From assembly GCA_947631585.1 (NCBI GenBank), contig CANRLY010000026.1, positions 1 through 14,493 of the forward strand: 14,493 nt of DNA, in the 5' to 3' direction. Below, in pieces: positions 7,276 through 13,499 of this stretch. Positions within the stretch are counted from its first letter, which is position 1; each line of letters opens with the position of its first letter. Position numbers and translations under genes: made by a program. The notes beneath the pieces are model-generated. The model ran no database searches. It was not told the DNA's origin and saw nothing but the letters and a program-made list of their open reading frames with translations. The DNA comes from an uncultured Clostridia bacterium. GTDB lineage: Bacteria; Bacillota; Clostridia; Oscillospirales; Ruminococcaceae.

Positions 7276-8052
7276 ATGAACTACCGCTATGCCGTAAGAA
7301 GATGCCGAAAATATTTTCCTGACTGTGATATGTCTGAATTAACTAAAGAAACAGTTTCCGAACAGTTCCTGAAAATGGCAGAAAGTTGTTCTCGATCTTC
7401 GATCTATAACGTTCGGCAAGTTATGGGAAGTATCTATGCTTCTGCGATCGAAAAGAATATTGTTCATATTAATCCGTTTAAAAAACAGAAAATACCCGAA
7501 TCAGCATCTGTTAAGATCGTCGAAGCTTATTCTCTTGAAGAACAGCGTCGACTTATGGACTCAGCTGGAGAAGATATGCTCGGAGAAATATATATGTTTC
7601 TAATGTTGACGGGTCTGAGAAAATCCGAGTTGATAAATCTCCGCTGGGAAGACTACAATTCGCTGCTTCATGCTATTTCTATACGCAGATCCAAAACAAA
7701 GACCGGAGTAAGGACTATAGCACTTTCTCCAAAGGCTGAAAATATTATTCTTCGTCAGCCGGTACTCCCTCATGGTTACATATTCAGTACGTCAAAAAAA
7801 GCAAGGATCTCTGTCACATCGCTCAAGAAGCTGTGCCGTCGATTGGAAAAGAAAGTAGGATTTCATGTGACTTGCCACAGAGCAAGGCATACATTCTGTA
7901 CAAGAATGGTTATGGACGCAAAGATAGATCCTAAAACAGTATGCTCCATATCAGGACACAAGTCTGTAGCGTTTCTTATGCAGCGGTATGTTACATCTGA
8001 TCTTGAACGTCAGCATGAAGCTCTGACGCTCTTGGAAAAGTTTATGTTATAA
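7276..8052 (+). CDS. Tyrosine recombinase/integrase, main frame
   Basis: Site-specific recombinase expected to integrate and excise the element. The C-terminal catalytic domain is complete: R115 in 'TGLRKSEL', a lysine in the 'RRSKTKTG' beta-hairpin, H201 and R204 in 'HRARH', H228 in 'GHKS', and nucleophile Y238 in 'MQRYVT'. The ATG at 7276 has no clear ribosome binding site; with the displaced N-terminus from 7208 the protein would be about 280 aa with a complete SAM-like core-binding domain. It has no separate arm-binding domain, so it is closer in size to XerC/D than to the roughly 400-aa ICE integrases. The stop is 2 nt from the second palindrome copy. tRNA-Lys, the likely target, is 690 bp downstream. 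Confidence 0.92.
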   Translation: MNYRYAVRRCRKYFPDCDMSELTKETVSEQFLKMAESCSRSSIYNVRQVMGSIYASAIEKNIVHINPFKKQKIPESASVKIVEAYSLEEQRRLMDSAGEDMLGEIYMFLMLTGLRKSELINLRWEDYNSLLHAISIRRSKTKTGVRTIALSPKAENIILRQPVLPHGYIFSTSKKARISVTSLKKLCRRLEKKVGFHVTCHRARHTFCTRMVMDAKIDPKTVCSISGHKSVAFLMQRYVTSDLERQHEALTLLEKFML

Positions 8053-8053
8053 A

Positions 8054-8072
8054 AAATGTGCCACCGTGGCAC
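8054..8072. repeat. 19-nt repeat with palindromic core, copy 2
   Basis: Identical to 7080-7098 (AAATGTGCCACCGTGGCAC) and located immediately after the integrase stop codon. The two copies are 974 bp apart and bracket the integrase gene with its promoter. No T run follows, so it is not an ordinary terminator. Confidence 0.95.
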
Positions 8073-8151
8073 AATAAAAAGCAAAACAAGTTTTTTGCGA
8101 ACAAAAAACACTCATGGTTTTTGTGCAAAACGCCAAAATTGCAAAAAACTA

Positions 8152-8180
8152 TTGACATTTTTTTCAAAACAGTTTATCAT
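8152..8180 (+). promoter_or_regulatory. Consensus promoter in the integrase-tRNA gap
   Basis: TTGACA (8152-8157), a 17-nt spacer and TATCAT (8175-8180). It has no protein gene downstream and would start an RNA near 8187. Confidence 0.65.
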
Positions 8181-8301
8181 CAGAACAACAAAATAAAAAA
8201 CACCTCGCAGTCTTGCTCTTTCTTGCAGGAAAGAGCAAGACCTACCAAACAGACACCAACCGTCTGAAAGATATTGCAAAGTGTTAATTATCGTGTCTTT
8301 A

Positions 8302-8331
8302 ATAATAGCACGATTCTTATAAACTTGTCAA
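8302..8331 (-). promoter_or_regulatory. Consensus promoter facing back into the candidate small RNA
   Basis: On the minus strand, TTGACA (8331-8326), an 18-nt spacer and TATTAT (8307-8302). An antisense transcript starting near 8296 would run through the 13-bp hairpin, after which the minus strand has a T-rich stretch (about 8204-8190). This could make an overlapping sense-antisense RNA pair. Confidence 0.45.
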
Positions 8332-8372
8332 GTGCCTTTCAGAGAATTTTCGTCTGAAAGGTACTTATTTTT
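8330..8372 (+). terminator. Strong Rho-independent terminator
   Basis: AAGTGCCTTTCAGA (8330-8343) pairs with TCTGAAAGGTACTT (8353-8366), 14 bp with one G:U, followed by ATTTTT. It would end the candidate small RNA and any read-through from the integrase gene. Confidence 0.85.
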
Positions 8373-8374
8373 GG

Positions 8375-8739
8375 GATCTTCTGCAAAAGTTTTGCAGATA
8401 AGATAGATCCGCTTGCCCATCACGCAAGCTTATAGATCATCAGCAACTGCTGACCGGTGGCTTTGTGCGTTATGTCAACACCGTTATCAATTGACGTAAC
8501 TGGTGTGGAACGAGCCGCCGCAAAACAGTCGTCCCCGTCGGATCCGCAAACGACGGAAGAAAATCCGGAAAACCATAACTTCCGGACAGCCCTGCATTGG
8601 TGAGATGCAGTAAACTGAAAGATATTGGTATAATAATAAGCCGGAGATGCTCTGTTTATGTTAACAAAACACCATCTTCGGATTATTCATTATATGACGT
8701 GACAGAAGCTCGCAAAGCGAACCTCTATCAGGTCATATA
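8375..8739. other. Array of eight to nine hairpins without a convincing protein gene
   Basis: Consecutive inverted repeats: TCTGCAAAA/TTTTGCAGA (8380-8398), GCTTGC/GCAAGC (8411-8429), CAGC/GCTG (8441-8452), ACACCGTTA/TAACTGGTGT (8478-8506), CCGTCG/CGACGG (8535-8556), TCCGGAA/TTCCGGA (8564-8587), CTGCAT/ATGCAG (8593-8611), CCGGAGATG/CATCTTCGG (about 8641-8681) and TATATGAC/GTCATATA (about 8691-8739). This density suggests a structured RNA or a folding single-strand DNA site such as an origin or attachment region. The minus strand has an open frame of about 100 codons through here but only a TTG and an ATG a few codons before its end. An extended -10 (TGGTATAAT, ending 8635) lies inside. Confidence 0.55.
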
Positions 8740-8740
8740 T

Positions 8741-8816
8741 TGGTGAGCTATCGGGGATTCGAACCCCGGACCCTTTGATTAAAAGTCAAATGCTCTGCCA
8801 ACTGAGCTAATAACTC
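8741..8816 (-). tRNA. tRNA-Lys (anticodon UUU)
   Basis: The minus strand folds as a full cloverleaf: acceptor GAGTTAT/ATAGCTC with one G:U pair, D arm GCTC/GAGC, anticodon loop CTTTTAA giving UUU, T arm CGGGG/CCCCG with TTCGAAT, discriminator A, and an encoded CCA (8741-8743). It has its own promoter immediately upstream. Its 3' end faces the integrase, the usual arrangement when an element has inserted into the 3' end of a tRNA gene and restored it. Confidence 0.97.
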
Positions 8817-8830
8817 ACAACAGCTTTATA

Positions 8831-8859
8831 ATTATACCAATATTGTTTTGCAAAGTCAA
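8831..8859 (-). promoter_or_regulatory. tRNA-Lys promoter
   Basis: Minus strand: TTGACT (8859-8854), a 17-nt spacer, and TATAAT (8836-8831) preceded by TGG (extended -10). It starts transcription just before the tRNA. Confidence 0.8.
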
Positions 8860-8901
8860 GTTGTTTGCTTGAACGTTTACACATTGTTCATTTATTTAGG
8901 C

Positions 8902-10098
8902 TCACTCCATGCCTTTCAAATGCTCTATAAACTGCTTTGCACAGCGTGGAGAACGTCCGCTGCGCTTGAGAGAGAAAGCCTCCGCCTGCCTGAGTATCTC
9001 GTCCATCGGCATATTTACCCGGTACTGCTCCGCCAGCTCTTTCACAACACGCAGATAAAGCTGCTTGTCCGGCTTGGTGAAAGTTACCGTCAGACCAAAC
9101 CGTTCGGAAAGCGACATAAGCTCCTGAACAGTGTCGTTGAAGTGGATATCATCGCCCTCTCTGCCGGAAAACGACTCTTTTACCAGATGGCGGCGGTTGG
9201 AGGTCGCACAGATTATCATGTTCGGGGAACTTGACGACACCGAGCCTTCGAGAGCAGCTTTCAGAGCGGCGTAATCGTCGTCGTCCTCAGAAAAGGACAA
9301 GTCGTCTATGAAAAGCAGGAATTTCAAGGGATTTCTGCCAATTTCCTTTATGATCTCAGGTATCAGGTGCAGCTGCTTTTTCTTGATCTCGATGAGCCTC
9401 AGCCCCAGATCCTTGTACTCGTTGGCAAGAGCCTTTACAGTGGAGGACTTTCCTGTGCCGCAGTCGCCGTAAAGCAGGCAGTTGTTGGCAGGTTTTCCTG
9501 AAAGAAGAGCCATGATGTTGTCTGCCACCGCCTTGCGCTCACGTTCGTAACCGCACAGCTGCCGTAAATTCACCGGGTCGGGCATATCCACGGGTTCAAG
9601 ACCTTTTTCGCTCATCACAAACACATGATGGGTGGAATACACCCCGAATCCGACCTTGGAAATGTTCAGCAGACGCTGGGCGTAAATTTGCGAAAGATCG
9701 CAGTTTTCAGTTTTGTATCGGGGAAGGAACCCATCAAATCCGGCGGCTGAAATAAACATGTCGCAGGGGATAGTCGCCGCTTCCTCCAGAAGAGCCAGTT
9801 CGTTGGCGAGACATTCCGTCTCCAGCTCTCCTGCCTTTTCGCCTGCGCCTCTTTTCAGAACGTAAGAGTTCTCGTCCTCCAGCACCTGTTCCAGCACGCA
9901 ACGGGTAAGGTTTTCCGAATGAGAATAAAGCTCTTTCACAAAAGCGCAGTAGGCGGTTATCACCTGACCCTGATCGGGGTCTTTCTGAGAGCAGACGTCA
10001 ATGAGCCTGTAAAGCTGCGACATCAGCGGAGTTTTCAGCAGATCTCTGAATATCACCAGAGAGTCGAGCCTGTTTTTTAACTGTCTGAGATCCTGCAT
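8902..10098 (-). CDS. DUF815-type AAA+ family ATPase
   Basis: Cytoplasmic P-loop ATPase of the DUF815 family; its physiological role is not established to my knowledge. The N-terminal 180 residues are helical with no recognised domain. The ATPase domain follows with 'GYERERKAVADNI' at about 183, Walker A 'GDCGTGKSS' at 211-219, Walker B 'FLLFIDDLSF' with D265 and D266, a 'MIICATSNRRHL' sensor-like strand at about 295, and a C-terminal helical lid including 'SGRSPRCAKQFIEHL'. The length of 398 aa is usual for this family. AAAGGGA precedes the ATG by 5 nt. It is transcribed away from the dehydrogenase gene from abutting promoters, and the tRNA-Lys gene lies just downstream on the same strand. 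Confidence 0.87.
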   Translation of the reverse strand: MQDLRQLKNRLDSLVIFRDLLKTPLMSQLYRLIDVCSQKDPDQGQVITAYCAFVKELYSHSENLTRCVLEQVLEDENSYVLKRGAGEKAGELETECLANELALLEEAATIPCDMFISAAGFDGFLPRYKTENCDLSQIYAQRLLNISKVGFGVYSTHHVFVMSEKGLEPVDMPDPVNLRQLCGYERERKAVADNIMALLSGKPANNCLLYGDCGTGKSSTVKALANEYKDLGLRLIEIKKKQLHLIPEIIKEIGRNPLKFLLFIDDLSFSEDDDDYAALKAALEGSVSSSSPNMIICATSNRRHLVKESFSGREGDDIHFNDTVQELMSLSERFGLTVTFTKPDKQLYLRVVKELAEQYRVNMPMDEILRQAEAFSLKRSGRSPRCAKQFIEHLKGME

Positions 10099-10140
10099 AA
10101 ATATCCCTTTCCCTTAGTCAGTAATAAATATTCCTTTATT

Positions 10141-10168
10141 ATTATAGCAGAAAAATCTGTAAAGTCAA
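10141..10168 (-). promoter_or_regulatory. Promoter of the DUF815 ATPase gene
   Basis: Minus strand TTGACT (10168-10163), a 16-nt spacer and TATAAT (10146-10141). Its -35 box directly abuts the -35 box of the divergent dehydrogenase promoter. Confidence 0.75.
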
Positions 10169-10197
10169 TTGCAAAGACCGCAATTTCGTGTTATAAT
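10169..10197 (+). promoter_or_regulatory. Promoter of the short-chain dehydrogenase gene
   Basis: TTGCAA (10169-10174), a 17-nt spacer and TATAAT (10192-10197). It is back to back with the ATPase promoter, so one bound regulator could affect both. Confidence 0.75.
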
Positions 10198-10222
10198 ATT
10201 AAAAAAGGAAAGGCGTGATCTT

Positions 10223-10981
10223 ATGAAAAGAAAAACTGCTCTTGTGACCGGCGCAAGTTCCGGCATAGGAACTGAAATAGCTAAGGAGCTTGACAGCCGG
10301 GGATTCAGGGTGATACTTGTCGCCAGGCGGACGGAACGCCTTGAGGAACTGGCGGAACAACTGACCGATGCGGTGGTAATGACCGCCGACCTTTCTGTGC
10401 GTGAGGAATGTATGGGTCTTTACCACAAGACAAAGCTCTATTCGCCGGCGGTGGTGGTCAACTGCGCAGGGTTCGGGGCTTTCGGGGAATTTACCTCCAC
10501 CGATCTGGGAAAGGAACTTTCCATGATAGATGTTAATATTACCGCAGTACACATTCTTACAAAACTGTTTTTGAAAGATTTTGTTTCCAAAGACAGGGGA
10601 TATATCCTTAACGTGTCCTCCTCTGCTGGGCTTATGCCTGCCGGACCGTATATGGCGGCTTATTATGCCTCAAAAGCCTATGTTACCAGCCTTACTTCCG
10701 CCGTTGCGGAGGAACTGCGTGAAAAGGGCAGCAGGGTGTATGTGGGAGCGCTTTGCCCCGGACCTGTGGACACTGAGTTCAATGACGTTGCAGGGGTAAG
10801 ATTCGGGCTGAAAGGCATTTCCGCACGGGAATGTGCCAGATATGGCGTGAACGAGATGTTCCGCCGAAAGACCGTGATAGTTCCCACTGTGACGATGAAA
10901 GCCGCCGGATTCGCCCAGAGACTTGTCCCCAGAAAACTGGCAGCGGCAGTTACCGGAAGTATGCAGAAGAAAAAGAATTAG
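10223..10981 (+). CDS. Short-chain dehydrogenase/reductase (SDR), classical type
   Basis: NAD(P)H-dependent oxidoreductase of 252 aa, normal for classical SDRs. It shows the Rossmann cofactor motif 'TGASSGIG' (9-16), a basic 'ARR' after the second strand (34-36) favouring NADP(H), the 'NCAG' variant of NNAG (80-83), catalytic Ser in 'VSSSAG' (131-136), Y147 and K151 in 'YYASK', and 'CPGPVDTEF' (178-186). The ATG at 10223 is chosen because GGAAAGG is 9 nt upstream and the promoter lies just before; an in-frame ATG at 10169 would start inside the promoter. The substrate cannot be read from the sequence. No clear terminator follows. Confidence 0.92.
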   Translation: MKRKTALVTGASSGIGTEIAKELDSRGFRVILVARRTERLEELAEQLTDAVVMTADLSVREECMGLYHKTKLYSPAVVVNCAGFGAFGEFTSTDLGKELSMIDVNITAVHILTKLFLKDFVSKDRGYILNVSSSAGLMPAGPYMAAYYASKAYVTSLTSAVAEELREKGSRVYVGALCPGPVDTEFNDVAGVRFGLKGISARECARYGVNEMFRRKTVIVPTVTMKAAGFAQRLVPRKLAAAVTGSMQKKKN

Positions 10982-11157
10982 CAATTAAAAATCCCTTGTT
11001 CGGTTTCATATTTTTATATAATTGAATTTATGCCCGGAATAAAAGAACTATTTCTTTTTTGATATGAACTTTTCATATTTGACAGTTTTTAAAATTCATT
11101 TGTACACAATTGTGCATAATGTATAATTGCAACTTATAATTTTGTGCAAATAGCTAA

Positions 11158-11186
11158 TTGTAATTGTGAACGATTTCAGTTAAAAT
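11158..11186 (+). promoter_or_regulatory. Likely promoter of the surface protein gene
   Basis: TTGTAA (11158-11163), a 17-nt spacer and TAAAAT (11181-11186), in an AT-rich 240-bp gap. The rest of that gap (10982-11157) has no gene; it contains two TTGTGCA copies and an ACAATTGT palindrome of unknown meaning. Confidence 0.5.
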
Positions 11187-11220
11187 AGTAGTATAAAATT
11201 TAAGAAAGGAAGTTTTTGAA

Positions 11221-12093
11221 ATGAAAATCAAAAAACTTATTGCTGGCTTGGCTGCTTCCGCTCTTGCTGCTAGCTGCCTGGGCATTTCTGCATTTGCTGA
11301 CGATAGCTGGGACGCATGGCTGATGTTCACTAGCAGCGACTGGAGTTGGAGTGACATGGGCGATTCCGGAAAAGTTGCACAGGATCAGCTCCCCGGAACT
11401 CATGCTACTATCGACAAGGACGGCGATTACACAGTTTCTATAAGCGCTGAAGACCTTGAACTGGACTATGGCGCTCCTGATGCTCTCGGCGTATTCTGCG
11501 TTGATATCGATGTTAAGGGCGATGGCTCTCTCGAAGCTACCAAGCACGGTATGGCTCATGACCTGGGCGGCGGTGCTACTAACGATGGCGAAGATGATAA
11601 CGGCTATGCTGACTGCGAAACCAACGCTGATAAGAAGCAGTTCTTTATCGACAAGACAGGCGTTACTATCACCAATGTAAAGCTTCTGTTTGACGATAAG
11701 GAAGTTTATACCTACGCTGATGACGAGATCAACTATGGCGATATCGAGGGTAATGGTAAGCTCCGTATAGAACTCTACAATATGTATGGAAATACCGCTT
11801 CTTCTTCTTCTGCCGAACTGGTTGATCTTCTTACCAATTCTACTGATATCCAGAAAGTAGCTGTATCCTTCACAGTTACTGGTCTGAGCGGCGGCACTAC
11901 TGCTGATCCTGAGCCTGAAGCTCCTGCTGATCCTGAGCCTGAAGCTCCTGCTGACCCTGAACCTGAAGCTCCCGCTGAGCCTGAAGCTCCCGCTGAGCCT
12001 GAAGCTCCTTCCGGTACCGGTCTTGCTGGTATAGCTCTGGTTGGTCTTGCTCTCTCCGGCGCTTCTGTAGTTGCTACCAAGAAGAGAAAGTAA
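11221..12093 (+). CDS. Secreted, probably cell-surface protein with Pro/Glu repeat stalk
   Basis: It begins with a signal peptide ('MKIKKLIAGLAASALAASC', predicted cleavage after AFA, residue 26). Residues 27-225 are an acidic, probably beta-rich domain ('DSWDAWLMFTSSDWSW' and several Asp-rich loops) that I do not recognise. A stalk of ADPEPEAP and AEPEAP units follows (about 228-263). It ends 'SGTGLAGIALVGLALSGASVVATKKRK' in pattern: a short TG motif, a hydrophobic helix and a basic tail, as in sortase-anchored proteins but without a canonical LPXTG. GAAAGGAAG precedes the ATG. Codon use is strongly biased to a few codons (GCT, GAT), suggesting high expression. It is monocistronic, with a strong terminator. 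Ligand or role is unknown. Confidence 0.85.
   Translation: MKIKKLIAGLAASALAASCLGISAFADDSWDAWLMFTSSDWSWSDMGDSGKVAQDQLPGTHATIDKDGDYTVSISAEDLELDYGAPDALGVFCVDIDVKGDGSLEATKHGMAHDLGGGATNDGEDDNGYADCETNADKKQFFIDKTGVTITNVKLLFDDKEVYTYADDEINYGDIEGNGKLRIELYNMYGNTASSSSAELVDLLTNSTDIQKVAVSFTVTGLSGGTTADPEPEAPADPEPEAPADPEPEAPAEPEAPAEPEAPSGTGLAGIALVGLALSGASVVATKKRK
11902..12009 (+). repeat. In-frame tandem repeats encoding the Pro/Glu stalk
   Basis: Three 24-bp units (11902-11925, 11926-11949, 11950-11973; ADPEPEAP) and two 18-bp units (11974-11991, 11992-12009; AEPEAP). The first two are identical. Unit number can change without breaking the frame. Confidence 0.95.
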
Positions 12094-12111
12094 TCACTGA
12101 TCTAAGTATTT

Positions 12112-12143
12112 AAAGAGGTCCTCTCATGAGGATCTCTTTTTTT
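12112..12143 (+). terminator. Rho-independent terminator after the surface protein gene
   Basis: AGAGGTCCTC (12114-12123) pairs with GAGGATCTCT (12128-12137), 10 bp with a 4-nt loop, followed by a T run. Confidence 0.92.
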
Positions 12144-12202
12144 GTGCATTTGCGCAAGCTGCGCCGTTGTTGTCACTAAATCCCCTGTCTGTGAATAGTA
12201 TG

Positions 12203-12225
12203 TATTGAAGTTTTCTGCTTCAATA
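12203..12225 (+). promoter_or_regulatory. Hairpin just upstream of the Cys-rich protein's ribosome binding site
   Basis: TATTGAAG (12203-12210) pairs with CTTCAATA (12218-12225) across 7 nt. The AGGAGG site follows within 10 nt. It could stabilise the 5' end of the mRNA or affect translation. Confidence 0.45.
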
Positions 12226-12245
12226 TTTAATATAGGAGGATAATT

Positions 12246-13031
12246 ATGAGCGATGCCAATAACGGCGATTTCAAAGAGGCTGTCTGCGTAGAGGTGCAGA
12301 GAGTGTTCGATTCCTGCTCCGATAAGGACTGTATCGAAGACCTGGAAGTGACATTCTCAGACCCTGCCGATGCGGCTGTAATTGAAAACGCAAATTTTGT
12401 CAAGGCAAAATGCGCCGAGGTCATAAATGCGGCGTTCGCAATTGACCCCGTGCCGTTCAACAAGGGGTTCTATACCGTTGATATCACTTATACTTTCAAG
12501 ATCGACCTGGAAGCTTTCGTCAACTCTATGACTCCGCCAACACCCCTGTCAGGAACTGCTTCTTTCACCAAAAAAGTGATACTCTACGGCAGCGACGGCG
12601 GCGCAAAGACCTTTAATTCCGACGACCTGACCGACCAGCAGTCCACAGGCTGCGGCTGCTGCTACGAGAGCCTGCCTAAAGCTTCGGTCTCTGTGGTAGA
12701 ACCGATAATCCTCGATTCGGGACTTACCTGCAAAAATCCCTGCGGCTGCAACCAGCCTTGCCCCGTCTCGGATAACGGTCAGCCTGAACCTTTCCAGGGA
12801 ATAAAAACAGTTCTGGTAACTATCGGTATGTTCTCCATAGTAAGGCTTTCAAGACCTGTTTCAATACTTATCCCGGCATACGACTACTGCGTTCCCGAAA
12901 AAGAATGTGCCGCAAATACCGATTCTCCCTGCGAACTGTTCGATAAGATCAGCTTCCCAATTGAGGAATTTTTCCCTAAGAGCCTTGACGATACGGAAAA
13001 CGGCTGCGGCTGCCAAAATCAGAACGGCTGA
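12246..13031 (+). CDS. Cys-rich conserved clostridial protein of unknown function
   Basis: 261 aa with no signal peptide or membrane segment. The N-terminal pattern 'AVCVEVQRVFDSCSDKDCIEDLEV' and 'VPFNKGFYTVDITYTFKI' (about 75-90) belongs, from memory, to an uncharacterised protein group common in Clostridia. Cysteine clusters ('TGCGCCYE' at about 136, 'CKNPCGCNQPCP' at about 161-172, 'NGCGCQNQ' at the end) could bind metal or cross-link, as in spore-coat-type proteins; this is inference. AGGAGG lies 7-8 nt before the ATG. It has its own terminator and precedes a sporulation-annotated YlmC/YmxH gene. Confidence 0.75.
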   Translation: MSDANNGDFKEAVCVEVQRVFDSCSDKDCIEDLEVTFSDPADAAVIENANFVKAKCAEVINAAFAIDPVPFNKGFYTVDITYTFKIDLEAFVNSMTPPTPLSGTASFTKKVILYGSDGGAKTFNSDDLTDQQSTGCGCCYESLPKASVSVVEPIILDSGLTCKNPCGCNQPCPVSDNGQPEPFQGIKTVLVTIGMFSIVRLSRPVSILIPAYDYCVPEKECAANTDSPCELFDKISFPIEEFFPKSLDDTENGCGCQNQNG

Positions 13032-13038
13032 CACTTTT

Positions 13039-13086
13039 GATCCCGACGCCTTGCGGCTTGACCTGCAAAGTCGGGATCTTCTTTTG
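13039..13086 (+). terminator. Rho-independent terminator after the Cys-rich protein gene
   Basis: GATCCCGAC (13039-13047) pairs perfectly with GTCGGGATC (13070-13078), followed by TTCTTTT. The loop is long, 22 nt. Confidence 0.75.
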
Positions 13087-13157
13087 CAAAAACGTTCATA
13101 ACACAAGCTCCCGCAGGCATAAGGTGTATAAGAAACATCAGCTCAGGAGGGATAGTT

Positions 13158-13448
13158 ATGATCTGCAGCCTTGCCGAACTCAGAAATAAGGAAGTCGTGA
13201 ACGTTAAGACAGGCATGAAGATAGGTTATGTTGACGATGTGGAAATAGATACCGCAAGCTCCTCGGTGGTGGCTCTGGTAGTCTACGGCAGACCCAGATG
13301 TATGGGTATTCTCGGCAGAGACGAGGACGTTGTCATAAAATGCCGTGATATCGAGCTTATCGGAGAGGATACTATCCTCGTGCGCTTTGAGGAAACGTCA
13401 TTATATACAAAATCAAGAAGTTTTTCAGTAGAAAATTTGTTAAAGTAA
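13158..13448 (+). CDS. YlmC/YmxH family PRC-barrel protein
   Basis: A 96-aa PRC-barrel protein of the YlmC/YmxH family, often annotated as a sporulation protein; its molecular role is not established. It shows the family's opening 'SLAELRNKEVVNVKTGMKIGYVDDVEID', then 'VALVVYGRP' and 'DEDVVIKCRDIELIGEDTILVR'. Length is typical. GGAGG at 13146-13150 precedes the ATG by 7 nt. It lies between the Cys-rich protein's terminator and the rpsB promoter, so it is probably transcribed alone. Confidence 0.9.
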   Translation: MICSLAELRNKEVVNVKTGMKIGYVDDVEIDTASSSVVALVVYGRPRCMGILGRDEDVVIKCRDIELIGEDTILVRFEETSLYTKSRSFSVENLLK

Positions 13449-13463
13449 CCAAACGAACCGCTC

Positions 13464-13492
13464 TTGTTTTTTGCGCCTGAAAATGGTATAAT
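13464..13492 (+). promoter_or_regulatory. rpsB promoter
   Basis: TTGTTT (13464-13469), a 17-nt spacer, and TATAAT (13487-13492) preceded by TGG (extended -10). It gives a leader of about 115 nt before rpsB. Confidence 0.8.
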
Positions 13493-13499
13493 ATATAGG

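Larger units (their letters stand above)
8187..8372 (+). ncRNA. Candidate small RNA, about 185 nt
   Basis: Bounded by the promoter at 8152-8180 and the terminator at 8330-8372. There is no ATG in this stretch. It folds into a perfect 13-bp hairpin with a 6-nt loop (GTCTTGCTCTTTC 8210-8222 with GAAAGAGCAAGAC 8229-8241), a CAGAC/GTCTG hairpin at about 8250-8267, an ATCGTG/CACGAT hairpin (8290-8295 with 8309-8314), then the terminator. Promoter, structure and terminator in the right order and spacing support an RNA gene. It matches no family I can name. Confidence 0.5.
1..8740. mobile_element. Integrated mobilizable element, left end outside window
   Basis: This stretch holds a relaxase, a VirD4-type coupling protein, a winged-helix protein, a methyltransferase, a type III toxin and a tyrosine integrase, followed at 8741 by the 3' end of a tRNA-Lys gene. 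That content and the integrase-near-tRNA layout are typical of tRNA-targeting integrative elements. No mating-channel genes (VirB4, VirB6 or peptidoglycan hydrolase) are visible, so it is either an IME using a helper's channel or one end of a larger ICE. The right boundary at the tRNA 3' end is inferred. I see no second copy of the tRNA 3' end in the window, so the other attachment site should lie to the left. The boundary could instead lie nearer the integrase, around 8055. Confidence 0.65.

Noticed and set aside
8058..8267. 69-codon open frame after the integrase
   Set aside because: No ribosome binding site, starts inside the palindrome, and its sequence is low-complexity Lys/Asn-rich. It overlaps promoter and hairpin signals that explain the region better.
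8420..8720. Open frame of about 100 codons on the minus strand through the hairpin array, ending in QQLLMIYKLA
   Set aside because: It has only a TTG and an ATG a few codons before its end and no ribosome binding site. The stretch is better described as structured; kept only as an alternative.
8848..9234. 128-codon plus-strand frame opposite the DUF815 gene
   Set aside because: It is the shadow of a well-conserved ATPase on the other strand and has no family match.
10169..10222. Upstream in-frame start of the dehydrogenase
   Set aside because: It would begin within the promoter -35 box; ATG 10223 has a ribosome binding site and gives a standard SDR N-terminus.
11775..12080. Minus-strand frame rich in GSAGASGS repeats
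   Set aside because: It is the reverse complement of the Pro/Glu repeat stalk and has no independent support.
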